Source: CALESS01 sp041741455 (lineage in GTDB: Bacteria; Chloroflexota; Anaerolineae; Anaerolineales; Anaerolineaceae). Taken from it: DNA of 64,000 nucleotides. The stretch covers positions 1-64,000 of the forward strand of contig JBGSJZ010000142.1 in assembly GCA_041741455.1 (NCBI GenBank), written 5' to 3'. The notes under the pieces were generated by a model. That model saw only the letters and a program-made list of their open reading frames with translations, was not told the origin of the DNA and searched no databases. Made by a program: the position numbers and the translations under genes. Of the stretch, positions 14,835-22,885 are shown in pieces (position 1 is the first letter of the stretch; every line of letters starts with the position of its first letter).

Positions 14835-16559
14835 CTACTTGACCACGGGCAGTTCGGCTGCAATCCAGCCATTCAGACCGCCGGCCAGGTTGCGCACATC
14901 GCTGTAGCCGAGGATGCGCAGGGCCAGGGTCACGAACGAGCCGCGGTGCCCGGACTTGCAAAGCACCACGATCTTGGTGGCCTTATCGGTGGGCAGTTGA
15001 GCCAGGTTGGCCATCACTTCGCGCACCGGGATCAGCACGGAACCTTCGATGTAACCATCGGCGGTCACTTCCGCAGCTTCACGCACGTCCAGGATGAACG
15101 GCTTGGGATCCCCGCCGAGTTCCATGTTCAGATCAGTCGTTTTGACGGCGTAGAAACCATCCGGAATAGCGCTGAAGAAGGCATCGAACTTGGCCAGTTT
15201 GGTCTCATCCATGGCCGGGACTTCACCGGCAACCGGGGCCGCAATGGCTGCAGTTTCCAGGGCGAATTCAGCTTTCTTCCAGGCGTTGATGCCGCCACCC
15301 AGGTTCTTGGCTTTGGTCCAGCCCAGCATCTGCAGGGCGGCGGTGACCATGCCGGCGCGGTGACCGCTGACGCAGTAGACCACGATCGGCTGATCGAAGG
15401 CGGGCAGCTTGTCCAGGTTCTTGAAGACTTCGCGCAGGGGGATATTGACGGCGCCGGCGATGTAGCCTTCAGCTACTTCAGTGGTCTCGCGCACATCCAG
15501 CACGAACGGAGGATTCTCGGTCAGGGCAGTGTTGAGGCCAGCCGCGCCGATCGAGTTGAAATCTTCCGGCAGGTTGGAGAGGAAGCTGGTGAATTCAGCC
15601 GTCCAATCCACGTAACCGACGATCGGCAACTGGGCGGCTTTCCAGGCGTTGAAACCACCGGCCAGGTTGCGCACATCGGTGTATCCCAGCAGTTGCAGGG
15701 CCATGGTGGCCACACCCGCGCGGTGACCGCTGACGCAGTAGACAACCATCGGGGTGTCCTTGGCGGGCAGCAGGTCCAGGTTGCTCATTAGCTCTTCAAC
15801 GGTGACGTTGTAAGCGCCTTCAATCCGGCCGTTCTCAGCAAATTCCTGGGTTCGGCGGACATCCAGCAGGAAGGGGGCCTTGTCGGCCAGTTCTTCGTTT
15901 AGCTTGTCGCTCTTGACGGCGTAGAAGCCTTCCGGCAGGGCGGAGAAGTAGACATCCAGGGCAGCAACCAGGCCGGCATCCACTTCCGGGGCCGTTCCGG
16001 CAACCGGGGCTGCGGGCAGACCAGTTTCAACGGCCAGTTCGGCTTTGGTCCAGGCGCCCAGACCACCAGCGATATTGCGCACATCGGTGTAGCCCAGCAT
16101 GCGCAGGGCGGCGAAGACAAAGGCGCCGCGGTGACCGCTGGCGCAATAGACCACGATCGGCTGATCCAGGGCGGGCAGTTTATCCAGGTTCTTGAACACA
16201 TCCCGCACCGGGATGTTAACCGAACCCTTGATATAGCCGGCAGTCTCGATCTCGGAAGCTTCGCGCACATCCAGCAGGAAGATCTGCTTTTCGACCAGTT
16301 CTTCGTTGACTTTGGCCGGTGCAACTGCGCCATAGCCCTTTTCGGTATTCATTACATCCGCAATGAGGGCCGTCAGGAGGGCAGTGTAATCCGGGGCTTC
16401 AACAACGACGACCGGAGCTTCGGTTGGGACTGCGGTAGGTGGAACCGTTGGTTCAACAACCGCGGGTGGTTCCGTTGCAACCACGGTGGGGGTTGCGCAG
16501 GCGCTCAACACCATGCTGAGCAATACGAGTAAGATGAGCGGTGTGTACAACTTTTTCAT
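14835..16559 (-). CDS. Lipoprotein with four tandem rhodanese domains
   Basis: A 574-residue protein with a TAGGAGAG site before the ATG. Signal peptide with lipobox 'VLSAC' (Cys21), a Pro/Thr/Val linker (22-57), then four rhodanese-like domains at roughly 75-175, 205-312, 325-432 and 460-572. Each has an 'F-LDVR' entry and a catalytic loop of the C-x-SGHR type, with Cys139, Cys275, Cys396 and Cys534, so all four look active. Rhodaneses carry sulfane sulfur as a Cys persulfide. Export of four in one chain beside a multiheme cytochrome suggests handling of polysulfide, thiosulfate or similar outside the cell; that role is inferred. It lies 70 bases after the cytochrome gene and has its own terminator. 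Confidence 0.9.
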   Translation of the reverse strand: MKKLYTPLILLVLLSMVLSACATPTVVATEPPAVVEPTVPPTAVPTEAPVVVVEAPDYTALLTALIADVMNTEKGYGAVAPAKVNEELVEKQIFLLDVREASEIETAGYIKGSVNIPVRDVFKNLDKLPALDQPIVVYCASGHRGAFVFAALRMLGYTDVRNIAGGLGAWTKAELAVETGLPAAPVAGTAPEVDAGLVAALDVYFSALPEGFYAVKSDKLNEELADKAPFLLDVRRTQEFAENGRIEGAYNVTVEELMSNLDLLPAKDTPMVVYCVSGHRAGVATMALQLLGYTDVRNLAGGFNAWKAAQLPIVGYVDWTAEFTSFLSNLPEDFNSIGAAGLNTALTENPPFVLDVRETTEVAEGYIAGAVNIPLREVFKNLDKLPAFDQPIVVYCVSGHRAGMVTAALQMLGWTKAKNLGGGINAWKKAEFALETAAIAAPVAGEVPAMDETKLAKFDAFFSAIPDGFYAVKTTDLNMELGGDPKPFILDVREAAEVTADGYIEGSVLIPVREVMANLAQLPTDKATKIVVLCKSGHRGSFVTLALRILGYSDVRNLAGGLNGWIAAELPVVK

Positions 16560-16629
16560 TTTGACTTCTCTCCTAGAGAATAAATAATATCTACCGGGCG
16601 GGTAGTTTAGATCTGCCCGGCAGTTTTAC

Positions 16630-17727
16630 CTAAGGCATGACCGCCGGAATTTCATCCACAATCACGGCTTGGTTGGCTTCCAGTTCTTCCGGTTTGACCT
16701 TGTCCGCCGTCAGGAAGAGCTCGGCGTTGCCGTGGCATGAATTGCAGCTTTGATTCTGCGGGGTGGAGCGTTGAATGTTATGCGGTGTGGCATAAGCCCA
16801 AGTCGGCAGCAGGTCAAAGTTGGGTAGCAGGTTCTCACCGTAGTAGGCGTAGGACTCGGTATCCACCGGGACATGCCGCACAACCACATACTCATACGGG
16901 CGTTCTTCAGATAATCGGACATTCTTTCCAATAAAGAAGGTGAAATAATCGCCATCGGTCTTGAAGATTGGATTGCCGCTGGTTTCACTGATGGAAACAT
17001 GGCAGCCATCGCAACTGGTGTATTGCACTGAGTGGCAGACCTGGCAGCTCAATTTGTCCCCGTGGATGACGTGCTGAGGCACGGTATCCTGGAGGGTGGC
17101 ATAGGTTTCATGGCAACTGGTGCAGGCCGGGCTTTCCGGACCATCGTAGCGATGGTTGGCGGAAACTTCGTCATTGGTATGCAAGGAAGAACCACTGTGA
17201 CAGGAGACGCAGTTCATGCGACCCTGGCGGAAGTGCACATCCCCGGGGATCTCTTCATGCTTGCCCAGGTACTCGGCTCCTACCCGGCTGCCGTGGCAGG
17301 CAGTGCAGGTGCGGGTCATCGGCGGGGTCTTCACCACCAGGTGTCCTTCGAGCAGGCCGCCGCCCACGTTGTTGGGCTGGCTGATGTGGCATTCACCACA
17401 CGAAGTGTGGCAGGTGGCGCAATGGTTAGTGAAGGCTTCACCCAGGGCAGCATGGTTTTCCGGCAGGCTGCGTGAGTGCATGGTCTGAAAATAGCCAGCC
17501 TGGGTATTGTGCAGGGCAGAAGCATACCCGGCTACGGTTTCCTGGTGGCAGGTGCCGCACAGGACTTGCGGATCGCGGGCCGGATCAACATTCAAACCGG
17601 TGTGAGCAGTGTCTTTGTCTTCAGATTGCACCCCACCGTGGCAGGCAATACAGCCGGCGACACCGTGGGTGGAGGTCAGGAATTCCTCGCTGACCAGCAC
17701 TTTTTCCCATGGCTCCAACGGAGCCAC
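16630..17727 (-). CDS. Multiheme c-type cytochrome, main part after in-frame stop
   Basis: A 365-residue frame with ten C-x-x-C-H heme-binding motifs (CIACH, CGTCH, CATCH, CGECH, CTACH, CVSCH, CTSCH, CQVCH, CDGCH, CNSCH). It is in the same frame as the lipoprotein fragment at 17737-18000 and separated from it by a single TGA and three codons, so the intact protein would have eleven hemes and an N-terminal lipid anchor. The ATG at 17727 has no ribosome site and lies inside the hinge, so independent translation would give a protein without an export signal. Probable role: extracytoplasmic electron transfer, perhaps with the adjacent rhodanese lipoprotein. It is either a pseudogene, a sequencing error or a recoded stop. 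Confidence 0.85.
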   Translation of the reverse strand: MAPLEPWEKVLVSEEFLTSTHGVAGCIACHGGVQSEDKDTAHTGLNVDPARDPQVLCGTCHQETVAGYASALHNTQAGYFQTMHSRSLPENHAALGEAFTNHCATCHTSCGECHISQPNNVGGGLLEGHLVVKTPPMTRTCTACHGSRVGAEYLGKHEEIPGDVHFRQGRMNCVSCHSGSSLHTNDEVSANHRYDGPESPACTSCHETYATLQDTVPQHVIHGDKLSCQVCHSVQYTSCDGCHVSISETSGNPIFKTDGDYFTFFIGKNVRLSEERPYEYVVVRHVPVDTESYAYYGENLLPNFDLLPTWAYATPHNIQRSTPQNQSCNSCHGNAELFLTADKVKPEELEANQAVIVDEIPAVMP

Positions 17728-17736
17728 ATCGCCCCC

Positions 17737-18000
17737 TCAACCCTTGCCTTCGGATTCGGCTTCGCCGCCTTCTTCTTCGGGTTTGGCAGTGCGAATGAGT
17801 TCGTCCTTGTCCAGGTGGCAGCTCACACAGTAATCGGTGGCAGCTACTTCGGTAGGAGTGGATTCGGGAGTAGATACCGGCTCACTGACAGCAGTTGGAA
17901 CCTCGGTCGGCTCAAGGCTGGCGGTGGGTGTTTTAGCAGAACAGGCGCTCAGCACGACCAGCAGTGCAGCAAATCCAGCCCATTTCTTCCATGAAATCAT
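17737..18000 (-). CDS. N-terminal lipoprotein/first heme part of the split cytochrome
   Basis: An 87-residue frame with AAAGGAG upstream of the ATG, so translation truly begins here. Signal peptide with lipobox 'VLSAC', a Pro/Thr/Glu linker, one heme motif (CVSCH near residue 58) and a Glu/Gly-rich hinge that ends at TGA 17739-17737. Reading through this codon leads in frame into the ten-heme part. The hinge is low-complexity, so almost any amino acid at the TGA would be tolerated. Together 16630-18000 should be considered one gene. Confidence 0.8.
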   Translation of the reverse strand: MISWKKWAGFAALLVVLSACSAKTPTASLEPTEVPTAVSEPVSTPESTPTEVAATDYCVSCHLDKDELIRTAKPEEEGGEAESEGKG

Positions 18001-18400
18001 GCCTTGTACTCCTTTCTAAAAATAAGATTAATATTGTCTATTATATCGGAAGGTTGGGTTTTGCATAGTGTTTTTTATCACAATACGGATTGGAGTTAAT
18101 AATGAGTTGTATTAACCTCAGTTCGGGAATTTTTTACAAAAACCTGATCATGTCACCTTTCTCCCCCATGGTACGCAAGCTGAATTAATCGTTACAGCCA
18201 ATATATAATTCCATTCCTAATGAAACCCTCCTTGCTCTTACCGCCTCGCCGCTTGTATACACCAGCCACCAGCATAAAAAAGTCCTCTTTGATGCAAGAA
18301 AAAATACTTTTCTTTTTTATTAACCCCACCACCTGTCACTATCATCCACGAAACAGGATTTCAAGTTATACTTAAATGATCTTATTTGAAGGAGTTTATC
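18001..18400. other. Divergent intergenic region
   Basis: About 400 AT-rich bases between the minus-strand cytochrome gene and the plus-strand hydroxylase. On the minus strand a lone TATAAT (18045-18040) lies 40 bases before the cytochrome start without a convincing -35. On the plus strand TATACT (18367-18372) lies 29 bases before the hydroxylase start, again without a clear -35. No gene or repeat is seen. Confidence 0.5.
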
Positions 18401-19045
18401 ATGGCCCACCCCCCGATCGATCATAGCGACACCCCGATTCGTTTGTTCAAGTCCGATTTTATGGAATTTTTCTCGCACATTTCACCCATCACTATCCTTA
18501 TCATCTGGCTGCCGGTGGTCGCCTTCTTCCTGGTGCGCGCCATCCTCCAGGCGCCGGCCGGGGGTTTTCCCTGGTTCATCCCCGCCGGTTTTGTGGTTGG
18601 CCTGTTCCTGTGGACAATTTCCGAATACTTGTTACACCGCTTTGTCTTCCACTTCCCACCCAAGACACCGCGCATGGAGCGTATCACCTTCCTGTTCCAC
18701 GGGGTGCACCATGCCCAGCCGCAGTGCAAAACCCGCCTGGTCATGCCGCCGGTCGTAGCCATCCCGCTGGCAGCCATCTTTTATGGGCTGTTCGTTCTAC
18801 TCTGGTCAGTGGTTTTCAGCCTGCCGCAATGGGTCGGCCCGACCTTTGCCGGTTTCCTGGTGGGCTACCTGATCTACGATTTAATGCACTACGCCACCCA
18901 CCACTTTCCGATGCGCAGCGGTTACCTCAAGTACATCAAGCGCTACCACATGCAGCACCACTACAAGACACCCAATGCGCGCTACGGAGTCAGTTCCCCG
19001 CTATGGGATAAGGTCTTCAAGACTATGCCGGCCGAGGCCAAGTAA
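18401..19045 (+). CDS. Fatty acid hydroxylase / sterol desaturase superfamily membrane protein
   Basis: A 214-residue protein; the ATG at 18401 has GAAGGAG at the right distance, while an in-frame ATG 15 bases earlier lies upstream of that site. Four or so membrane helices alternate with the di-iron histidine clusters of the family: 'LHRFVFH', 'HGVHH', 'HYATHH' and 'HMQHH'. Members hydroxylate or desaturate lipid chains in the membrane using oxygen and a di-iron centre. The closest look is to fatty-acid 2-hydroxylases. Substrate is not determined by sequence. It abuts the next gene without a gap. Confidence 0.88.
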   Translation: MAHPPIDHSDTPIRLFKSDFMEFFSHISPITILIIWLPVVAFFLVRAILQAPAGGFPWFIPAGFVVGLFLWTISEYLLHRFVFHFPPKTPRMERITFLFHGVHHAQPQCKTRLVMPPVVAIPLAAIFYGLFVLLWSVVFSLPQWVGPTFAGFLVGYLIYDLMHYATHHFPMRSGYLKYIKRYHMQHHYKTPNARYGVSSPLWDKVFKTMPAEAK

Positions 19046-19636
19046 GTGATCCAGGAACCCCTGCCACAAGAATTGGAGATGGAGCTGCGATCAGAGTTGA
19101 ACTCCGGCGAGCGCTTGCTGTGGAGTGGACGTCCCCGCACCGGGATCATTTTCCGTCTGGCAGATGGGTTCAGTTTGCTCTTCGGCATCTTCTGGTTGGG
19201 TTTTGTTGTTTTTTGGATATTTTCCACCTATCAGGCTGGTGCGCCAATTTTCTTTGTGGCTTTCGGTTTTCCATTTCTGTTGGTTGGCTTATACATGACG
19301 GTAGGCCGATTGGTTGTGGATGCCCTGCAACGTAAAAAGATGGTCTATGCAGTTACCAATCAACGGGTGATTATTTTCCACGGCATTTGGAGTCGCTCAG
19401 TCCATTCTCTCAACCTGCGTTCTTTGCCCGAGACCCAATTAACCACTCAAAGCAATGGCAGCGGATCCATCTATTTTGGCCAGGCAGTGTCCTATGGTAG
19501 ATATTTTCGCACAAGCAGATGGATGGGAGCCTTTGGATTAACTGCCTTTGAGAACATTCCCAACGTGCGCAATGTGCACGAAATCATCCTGCGCGCCCAG
19601 CGGGAAGTCGTCGATTACCTGCCTGACGAAACCTGA
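19046..19636 (+). CDS. PH-domain (bPH2-like) membrane protein
   Basis: A 196-residue protein. The frame starts with GTG directly after the preceding TAA; an ATG at 19079 is an alternative since neither has a strong ribosome site. After a charged N-terminus with 'GERLLWSGRP' come two membrane helices (about 30-55 and 65-90) and then a bacterial PH-like domain beginning 'YAVTNQRVIIF'. The pattern 'E-LLW-GRP ... TM-TM ... VTN-RVI' is common to the YdbS/YdbT and bPH families of unknown function. Co-directional and contiguous with the hydroxylase, hence a probable two-gene operon ending at the terminator at 19668. Confidence 0.75.
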   Translation: MIQEPLPQELEMELRSELNSGERLLWSGRPRTGIIFRLADGFSLLFGIFWLGFVVFWIFSTYQAGAPIFFVAFGFPFLLVGLYMTVGRLVVDALQRKKMVYAVTNQRVIIFHGIWSRSVHSLNLRSLPETQLTTQSNGSGSIYFGQAVSYGRYFRTSRWMGAFGLTAFENIPNVRNVHEIILRAQREVVDYLPDET

Positions 19637-19667
19637 AGCTGAGACTACCGATATGTTTCTATGCCTC

Positions 19668-19697
19668 ATCCCCGCCCAATCCGGGCGGGGATTTTTT
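19668..19697 (+). terminator. Intrinsic terminator
   Basis: A perfect 10-bp stem (19668-19677/19683-19692) with loop aatcc is followed by six T. It separates the hydroxylase/PH-domain operon from the polysaccharide cluster. Confidence 0.92.
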
Positions 19698-19702
19698 GCC
19701 CC

Positions 19703-19749
19703 TTGCCCTGCAAGCAGCTTGCGGTTATAATTCAGCCCGTTGAATATTG
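19703..19749 (+). promoter_or_regulatory. Promoter and candidate operator of first EPS regulator
   Basis: TTGCCC (19703-19708) and TATAAT (19726-19731) are 17 bases apart. The downstream words ttcag and ttgaatattg (19740-19749) recur before the second EPS regulator (35921-35938) and in a relic copy (33916-33933), so they probably form a conserved operator. Transcription would start only about 12 bases before the start codon. Confidence 0.75.
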
Positions 19750-19751
19750 AA

Positions 19752-20225
19752 ATGGACTCTGCGCTGGAATATGACCGAGACTTGATCCTCCTCGATTGCA
19801 TCGAGAAAGACCCGGATGCAACGCAGGCGTCGCTCGCGTCTCAACTGGGGGTGGCAATTGGGACGATTAACTGGCATCTGAAGCGGCTGGTGGCCAAGGG
19901 TTATGTGAAAGTGCGCCGGGCCGAGCGCCACAAACTTCTCTATCTCATCACACCTGAAGGCATCGGCCTGCGCGCCAGCCTGACGATGGATTACATCAAT
20001 AACCAGTTTCGACTCTACCGGCTGGCGCGGGAACGCTCCCTGCAGGCGCTGGAACAGGTGCGCCAGGCTGGTCAGCACCGGGTGGGCCTGGCCGGGGATG
20101 GTGATGTGGCGGAGATCTGCCGACTGACCGCCCTGGAAAACGGTTTTACCGTGGTGAATGAACCCGGCGTGCCGGTTTTGCGGGTGGAGCACCTCAAAAT
20201 CTTCATTGAATGGCAGGAGGGTTAA
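19752..20225 (+). CDS. EPS-associated MarR-family regulator (copy 1)
   Basis: A 157-residue regulator matching the EPS-associated MarR-type family. The N-terminal winged helix includes 'DATQASLASQLGVAIGTINWHLKRLVAKGYVKV' (about residues 20-52, read as two adjoining helices) and a wing with 'HKLLYLITPEGI'. The C-terminal half is predicted helical then alpha/beta. The ATG at 19752 is chosen because its paralog at 35946 starts at the same place; a TTG at 19740 is possible. It precedes a sugar-nucleotide/glycan operon, as in other bacteria where this family sits at the head of exopolysaccharide clusters. It ends 2 bases before the next gene start. Confidence 0.85.
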   Translation: MDSALEYDRDLILLDCIEKDPDATQASLASQLGVAIGTINWHLKRLVAKGYVKVRRAERHKLLYLITPEGIGLRASLTMDYINNQFRLYRLARERSLQALEQVRQAGQHRVGLAGDGDVAEICRLTALENGFTVVNEPGVPVLRVEHLKIFIEWQEG

Positions 20226-20227
20226 CC

Positions 20228-21184
20228 TTGTTTCCTGATTCGCATGAGTTTTGGAAAAATCGCCGGGTGTGTGTCACCGGTGGTGCTGGCTTTTTAGGTT
20301 CATTCATAACCGCCAGGTTACGCGAACGCGGTGCAACCGAGATTTTTATTCCAACCATTGAAAAGTATGACCTGGTTGATCCGAACTCCATCCGCCGCAT
20401 GCTGTCCGATTCCCGTCCAGACGTAATCATTCACCTGGCGGCCCAGGTCGGTGGCATCGGCGCCAACCGCGAGCACCCGGCAGAGTTCTTCTACAACAAC
20501 CTGATGATGGGTGTGCAGTTGATGCACCAGGCCTGGCAGACCGGGGTGGAGAAGTTCGTCGCCATTGGCACAGTCTGCGCCTACCCCAAGTTCACCCCGG
20601 TTCCCTTCCGTGAGGATGATATTTGGAATGGCTATCCGGAGGAGACCAATGCTCCCTATGGCCTGGCCAAGAAGATGCTGCTGGTCCAGGCCCAGGCCTA
20701 CCGCCAGCAATATGGCTATAATGCCATCTTCCTGCTGCCGGTCAACCTGTATGGGCTGCGTGATAACTTTCACCTGGAGTCCAGCCATGTCATCCCAGCC
20801 TTGATTCGCAAGTGCATCGAAGCCCAGGAAGCCGGGCAGCAGGACCTGGTGGTCTGGGGGGATGGCTCGCCAACCCGCGAATTCGTATATGTGGAAGATG
20901 CAGCCGAGGGCATTGTGTTGGCCAGCGAGCGCTATAACGACCCGGATCCGGTCAACATCGGTTCAGGGTATGAAATTTCGATCAAAGACCTGGCGATGTT
21001 GATCGCCCGGCTGTCTGGTTTTGAAGGCCGCCTGGTCTGGGATACCAGCAAGCCGAATGGCCAACCGCGCCGCGGGCTGGATACCCGTCGGGCATCCGAG
21101 CGCTTTGGGTTTAAAGCGCAGGTGGATTTTGAAGAGGGTTTGCGCCGTACCATTGAGTGGTATCGCAGCACGCGCAAAGCCTGA
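20228..21184 (+). CDS. fcl: GDP-L-fucose synthase-like NAD(P)-dependent epimerase/reductase
   Basis: A 318-residue short-chain dehydrogenase-type enzyme. The TTG at 20228 is chosen because GGAGG lies 7 bases upstream; an ATG at 20210 would overlap the regulator and lack a site. Features: nucleotide loop 'TGGAGFLG' near residue 16, 'HLAAQVGG', 'GTVCAYPKFTPVPF', Tyr-x-x-x-Lys in 'APYGLAKK' and 'NLYGLRDNFHLESSHVIPALI', all GDP-fucose synthase signatures. The usual 'GSSC' loop reads 'GTVC', a common variant. It would convert GDP-4-keto-6-deoxymannose to GDP-L-fucose. No GDP-mannose dehydratase lies in the window. Confidence 0.88.
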   Translation: MFPDSHEFWKNRRVCVTGGAGFLGSFITARLRERGATEIFIPTIEKYDLVDPNSIRRMLSDSRPDVIIHLAAQVGGIGANREHPAEFFYNNLMMGVQLMHQAWQTGVEKFVAIGTVCAYPKFTPVPFREDDIWNGYPEETNAPYGLAKKMLLVQAQAYRQQYGYNAIFLLPVNLYGLRDNFHLESSHVIPALIRKCIEAQEAGQQDLVVWGDGSPTREFVYVEDAAEGIVLASERYNDPDPVNIGSGYEISIKDLAMLIARLSGFEGRLVWDTSKPNGQPRRGLDTRRASERFGFKAQVDFEEGLRRTIEWYRSTRKA

Positions 21185-21262
21185 TTGTCACCGGGGCGAT
21201 TCTCGAACTCGGGAATCTCCCCGATCCAAGTTTTCGCCAGAGAACGTTAAAGGCAGACTTTT

Positions 21263-22864
21263 ATGGCACTTTCTACAGGTAAAGATGCGTTAAAAAACCT
21301 GCTCGGCCAGATTCCCTTCACAGCCGAGCTCTATTGGCTTTTCCGGCAGGGTGGCGAACCGCAATCGCGCTATTCGCTCAAGCACCTGCAGGAAAATCTT
21401 CCCGAAATTGTGACACAGGTGGGTGCCCTGGATGGCCGTCCGCCAAGTGGGAAGAAGATCTTTATTTTTGCCGCCCTGCATTACTGGATTGAACAGGCTG
21501 CCCTGCTGGGGTTGGCACTGGCCACCCAGAGCCACCGGGTAACCCTGGGCTACCTGCCGTATGGCGATTGGCAGACGCCGGTCAACAAGTTTGACATGCG
21601 TCGCCTGAACCTGTACACAAATCGCACCCTGGATCCTGCCGCACCCTACCTGGATGTGGTCTCCTTCTCGGCATTACGCCAGTCTTATCTTCCATTACCA
21701 GAATCGATGCGTGAGGCCATCCGCCAGACCAGCCTGTACGACTGCCAGTACACCACCCAGGTAGAGGAAGTGGACACGGACAGTCCGCTCTACCGCCTGC
21801 GCATGGAACGCAATGAACAGGCCGCCCGGGTGGCCATCACCTATTTTAAGAGCAACCGGCCAGATGTGGTGGTTGTACCCAACGGAATGATCCTGGAAAT
21901 GGGGATGATTTACCGAGTGGCGCGCTGCATGGGCATCCCGACCGTAGCCTATGAATTTGGCAACCAGCGAGGCCGGATCTTCCTGGCGCAAAACGACGAA
22001 ATTCTGCACCAGGATACTGACCGAATGTGGAAAGCCCGCCAGGGAGCAGCCCTGACACCCGAAAAGGTGGAGCGCATGCGTTCACTGTTCACTGCCCGCC
22101 AGCAGGCCGCCTCCTGGGAGAACTTCACCCGCCCGTGGCAGGGCATCCCTGCCCAGGGTGGTGAGCAGGCGCGCGCCGCCTTGAAATTGGACGCCCGCCC
22201 GGTGTGTTTGCTGGCCACCAATGTCATCGGTGAAAGCCTGACGCTGGGACGCAACCTGTTCAGCCACTCGATGACCGAGTGGGTGGAACGCACTCTGCAA
22301 TACTTTGCTGGCCGGCCGGATGTACAATTGGTAGTCCGGGTGCATCCCGGCGAGCAGCTCAGCAATCGCCAGACGATTGCCGGGGTGGTCAAACAGGTCT
22401 TCCCACGCCTGCCGGAAAATATCCGGCTGGTGGGGGCGACCGATAGTATGAACACCTACGACCTGTTTGAAGTGGCGGATCTGGGGGTGGTTTACACCAG
22501 CACGGTCGGCCTGGAGATGGCTTTGAACGGCCTTCCGGTGGTAGTGGCGGGTAACGCCCACTACCGTGGCCGGGGTTTCACCTCCGACCCGGAAACCTGG
22601 GTCAGTTACTTCAAAATGCTGGGCGCCATGCTCGACCGCAGTCGGGACCATCACCTGACCCGCGAGCAGGTGGACTACGCCTGGCAATACGCCTATGCAT
22701 TTTTCTTTGAATTCCCCCAACCCTATCCGTGGCACCTGGTGCGCCTGTGGGATGATTACCGCAACCACCCGCTGCCCAAGGTCTTCAGCCCGGAGGGTTT
22801 GGAGCAATACGGGGCGACATTCCGCTACCTGGCTGGCGAGCCGGTGGAGTGGAACCAGGCCTAA
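21263..22864 (+). CDS. KpsS/KpsC-like capsule biosynthesis glycosyltransferase (copy 1)
   Basis: A 533-residue soluble protein. The C-terminal half has the pattern of capsule-synthesis (PF05159-type) GT-B enzymes: 'VVRVHPGEQLS', then 'VYTSTVGLEMALNGLPVVVAG' and 'HYRGRGFT'. The middle part has 'VVVPNGMILEMGMIYRVAR', a Rossmann-like segment, and a long helical linker. No membrane helix is present. It is about half identical by eye to the protein at 38544-40148 and more distantly related to that at 61717-63324. In capsule systems KpsS/KpsC add Kdo to a lipid acceptor; here the sugar and acceptor are unknown. Confidence 0.75.
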   Translation: MALSTGKDALKNLLGQIPFTAELYWLFRQGGEPQSRYSLKHLQENLPEIVTQVGALDGRPPSGKKIFIFAALHYWIEQAALLGLALATQSHRVTLGYLPYGDWQTPVNKFDMRRLNLYTNRTLDPAAPYLDVVSFSALRQSYLPLPESMREAIRQTSLYDCQYTTQVEEVDTDSPLYRLRMERNEQAARVAITYFKSNRPDVVVVPNGMILEMGMIYRVARCMGIPTVAYEFGNQRGRIFLAQNDEILHQDTDRMWKARQGAALTPEKVERMRSLFTARQQAASWENFTRPWQGIPAQGGEQARAALKLDARPVCLLATNVIGESLTLGRNLFSHSMTEWVERTLQYFAGRPDVQLVVRVHPGEQLSNRQTIAGVVKQVFPRLPENIRLVGATDSMNTYDLFEVADLGVVYTSTVGLEMALNGLPVVVAGNAHYRGRGFTSDPETWVSYFKMLGAMLDRSRDHHLTREQVDYAWQYAYAFFFEFPQPYPWHLVRLWDDYRNHPLPKVFSPEGLEQYGATFRYLAGEPVEWNQA

Positions 22865-22885
22865 TCCTTTCTTTGAGGCAGTGAC

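Noticed and set aside
14823..15791. 322-codon plus-strand open frame
   Set aside because: It is antisense to the rhodanese gene, whose four repeats and catalytic loops are unmistakable; its His/Gln/Gly-rich translation shows the repeat pattern of the true gene read backwards.
17737..17739. Selenocysteine at the in-frame TGA of the cytochrome gene
   Set aside because: A short hairpin follows at a distance compatible with bacterial SECIS elements, but the codon lies in a low-complexity Glu/Gly hinge with no redox motif or homologous Cys, so decoding as selenocysteine has no functional support.
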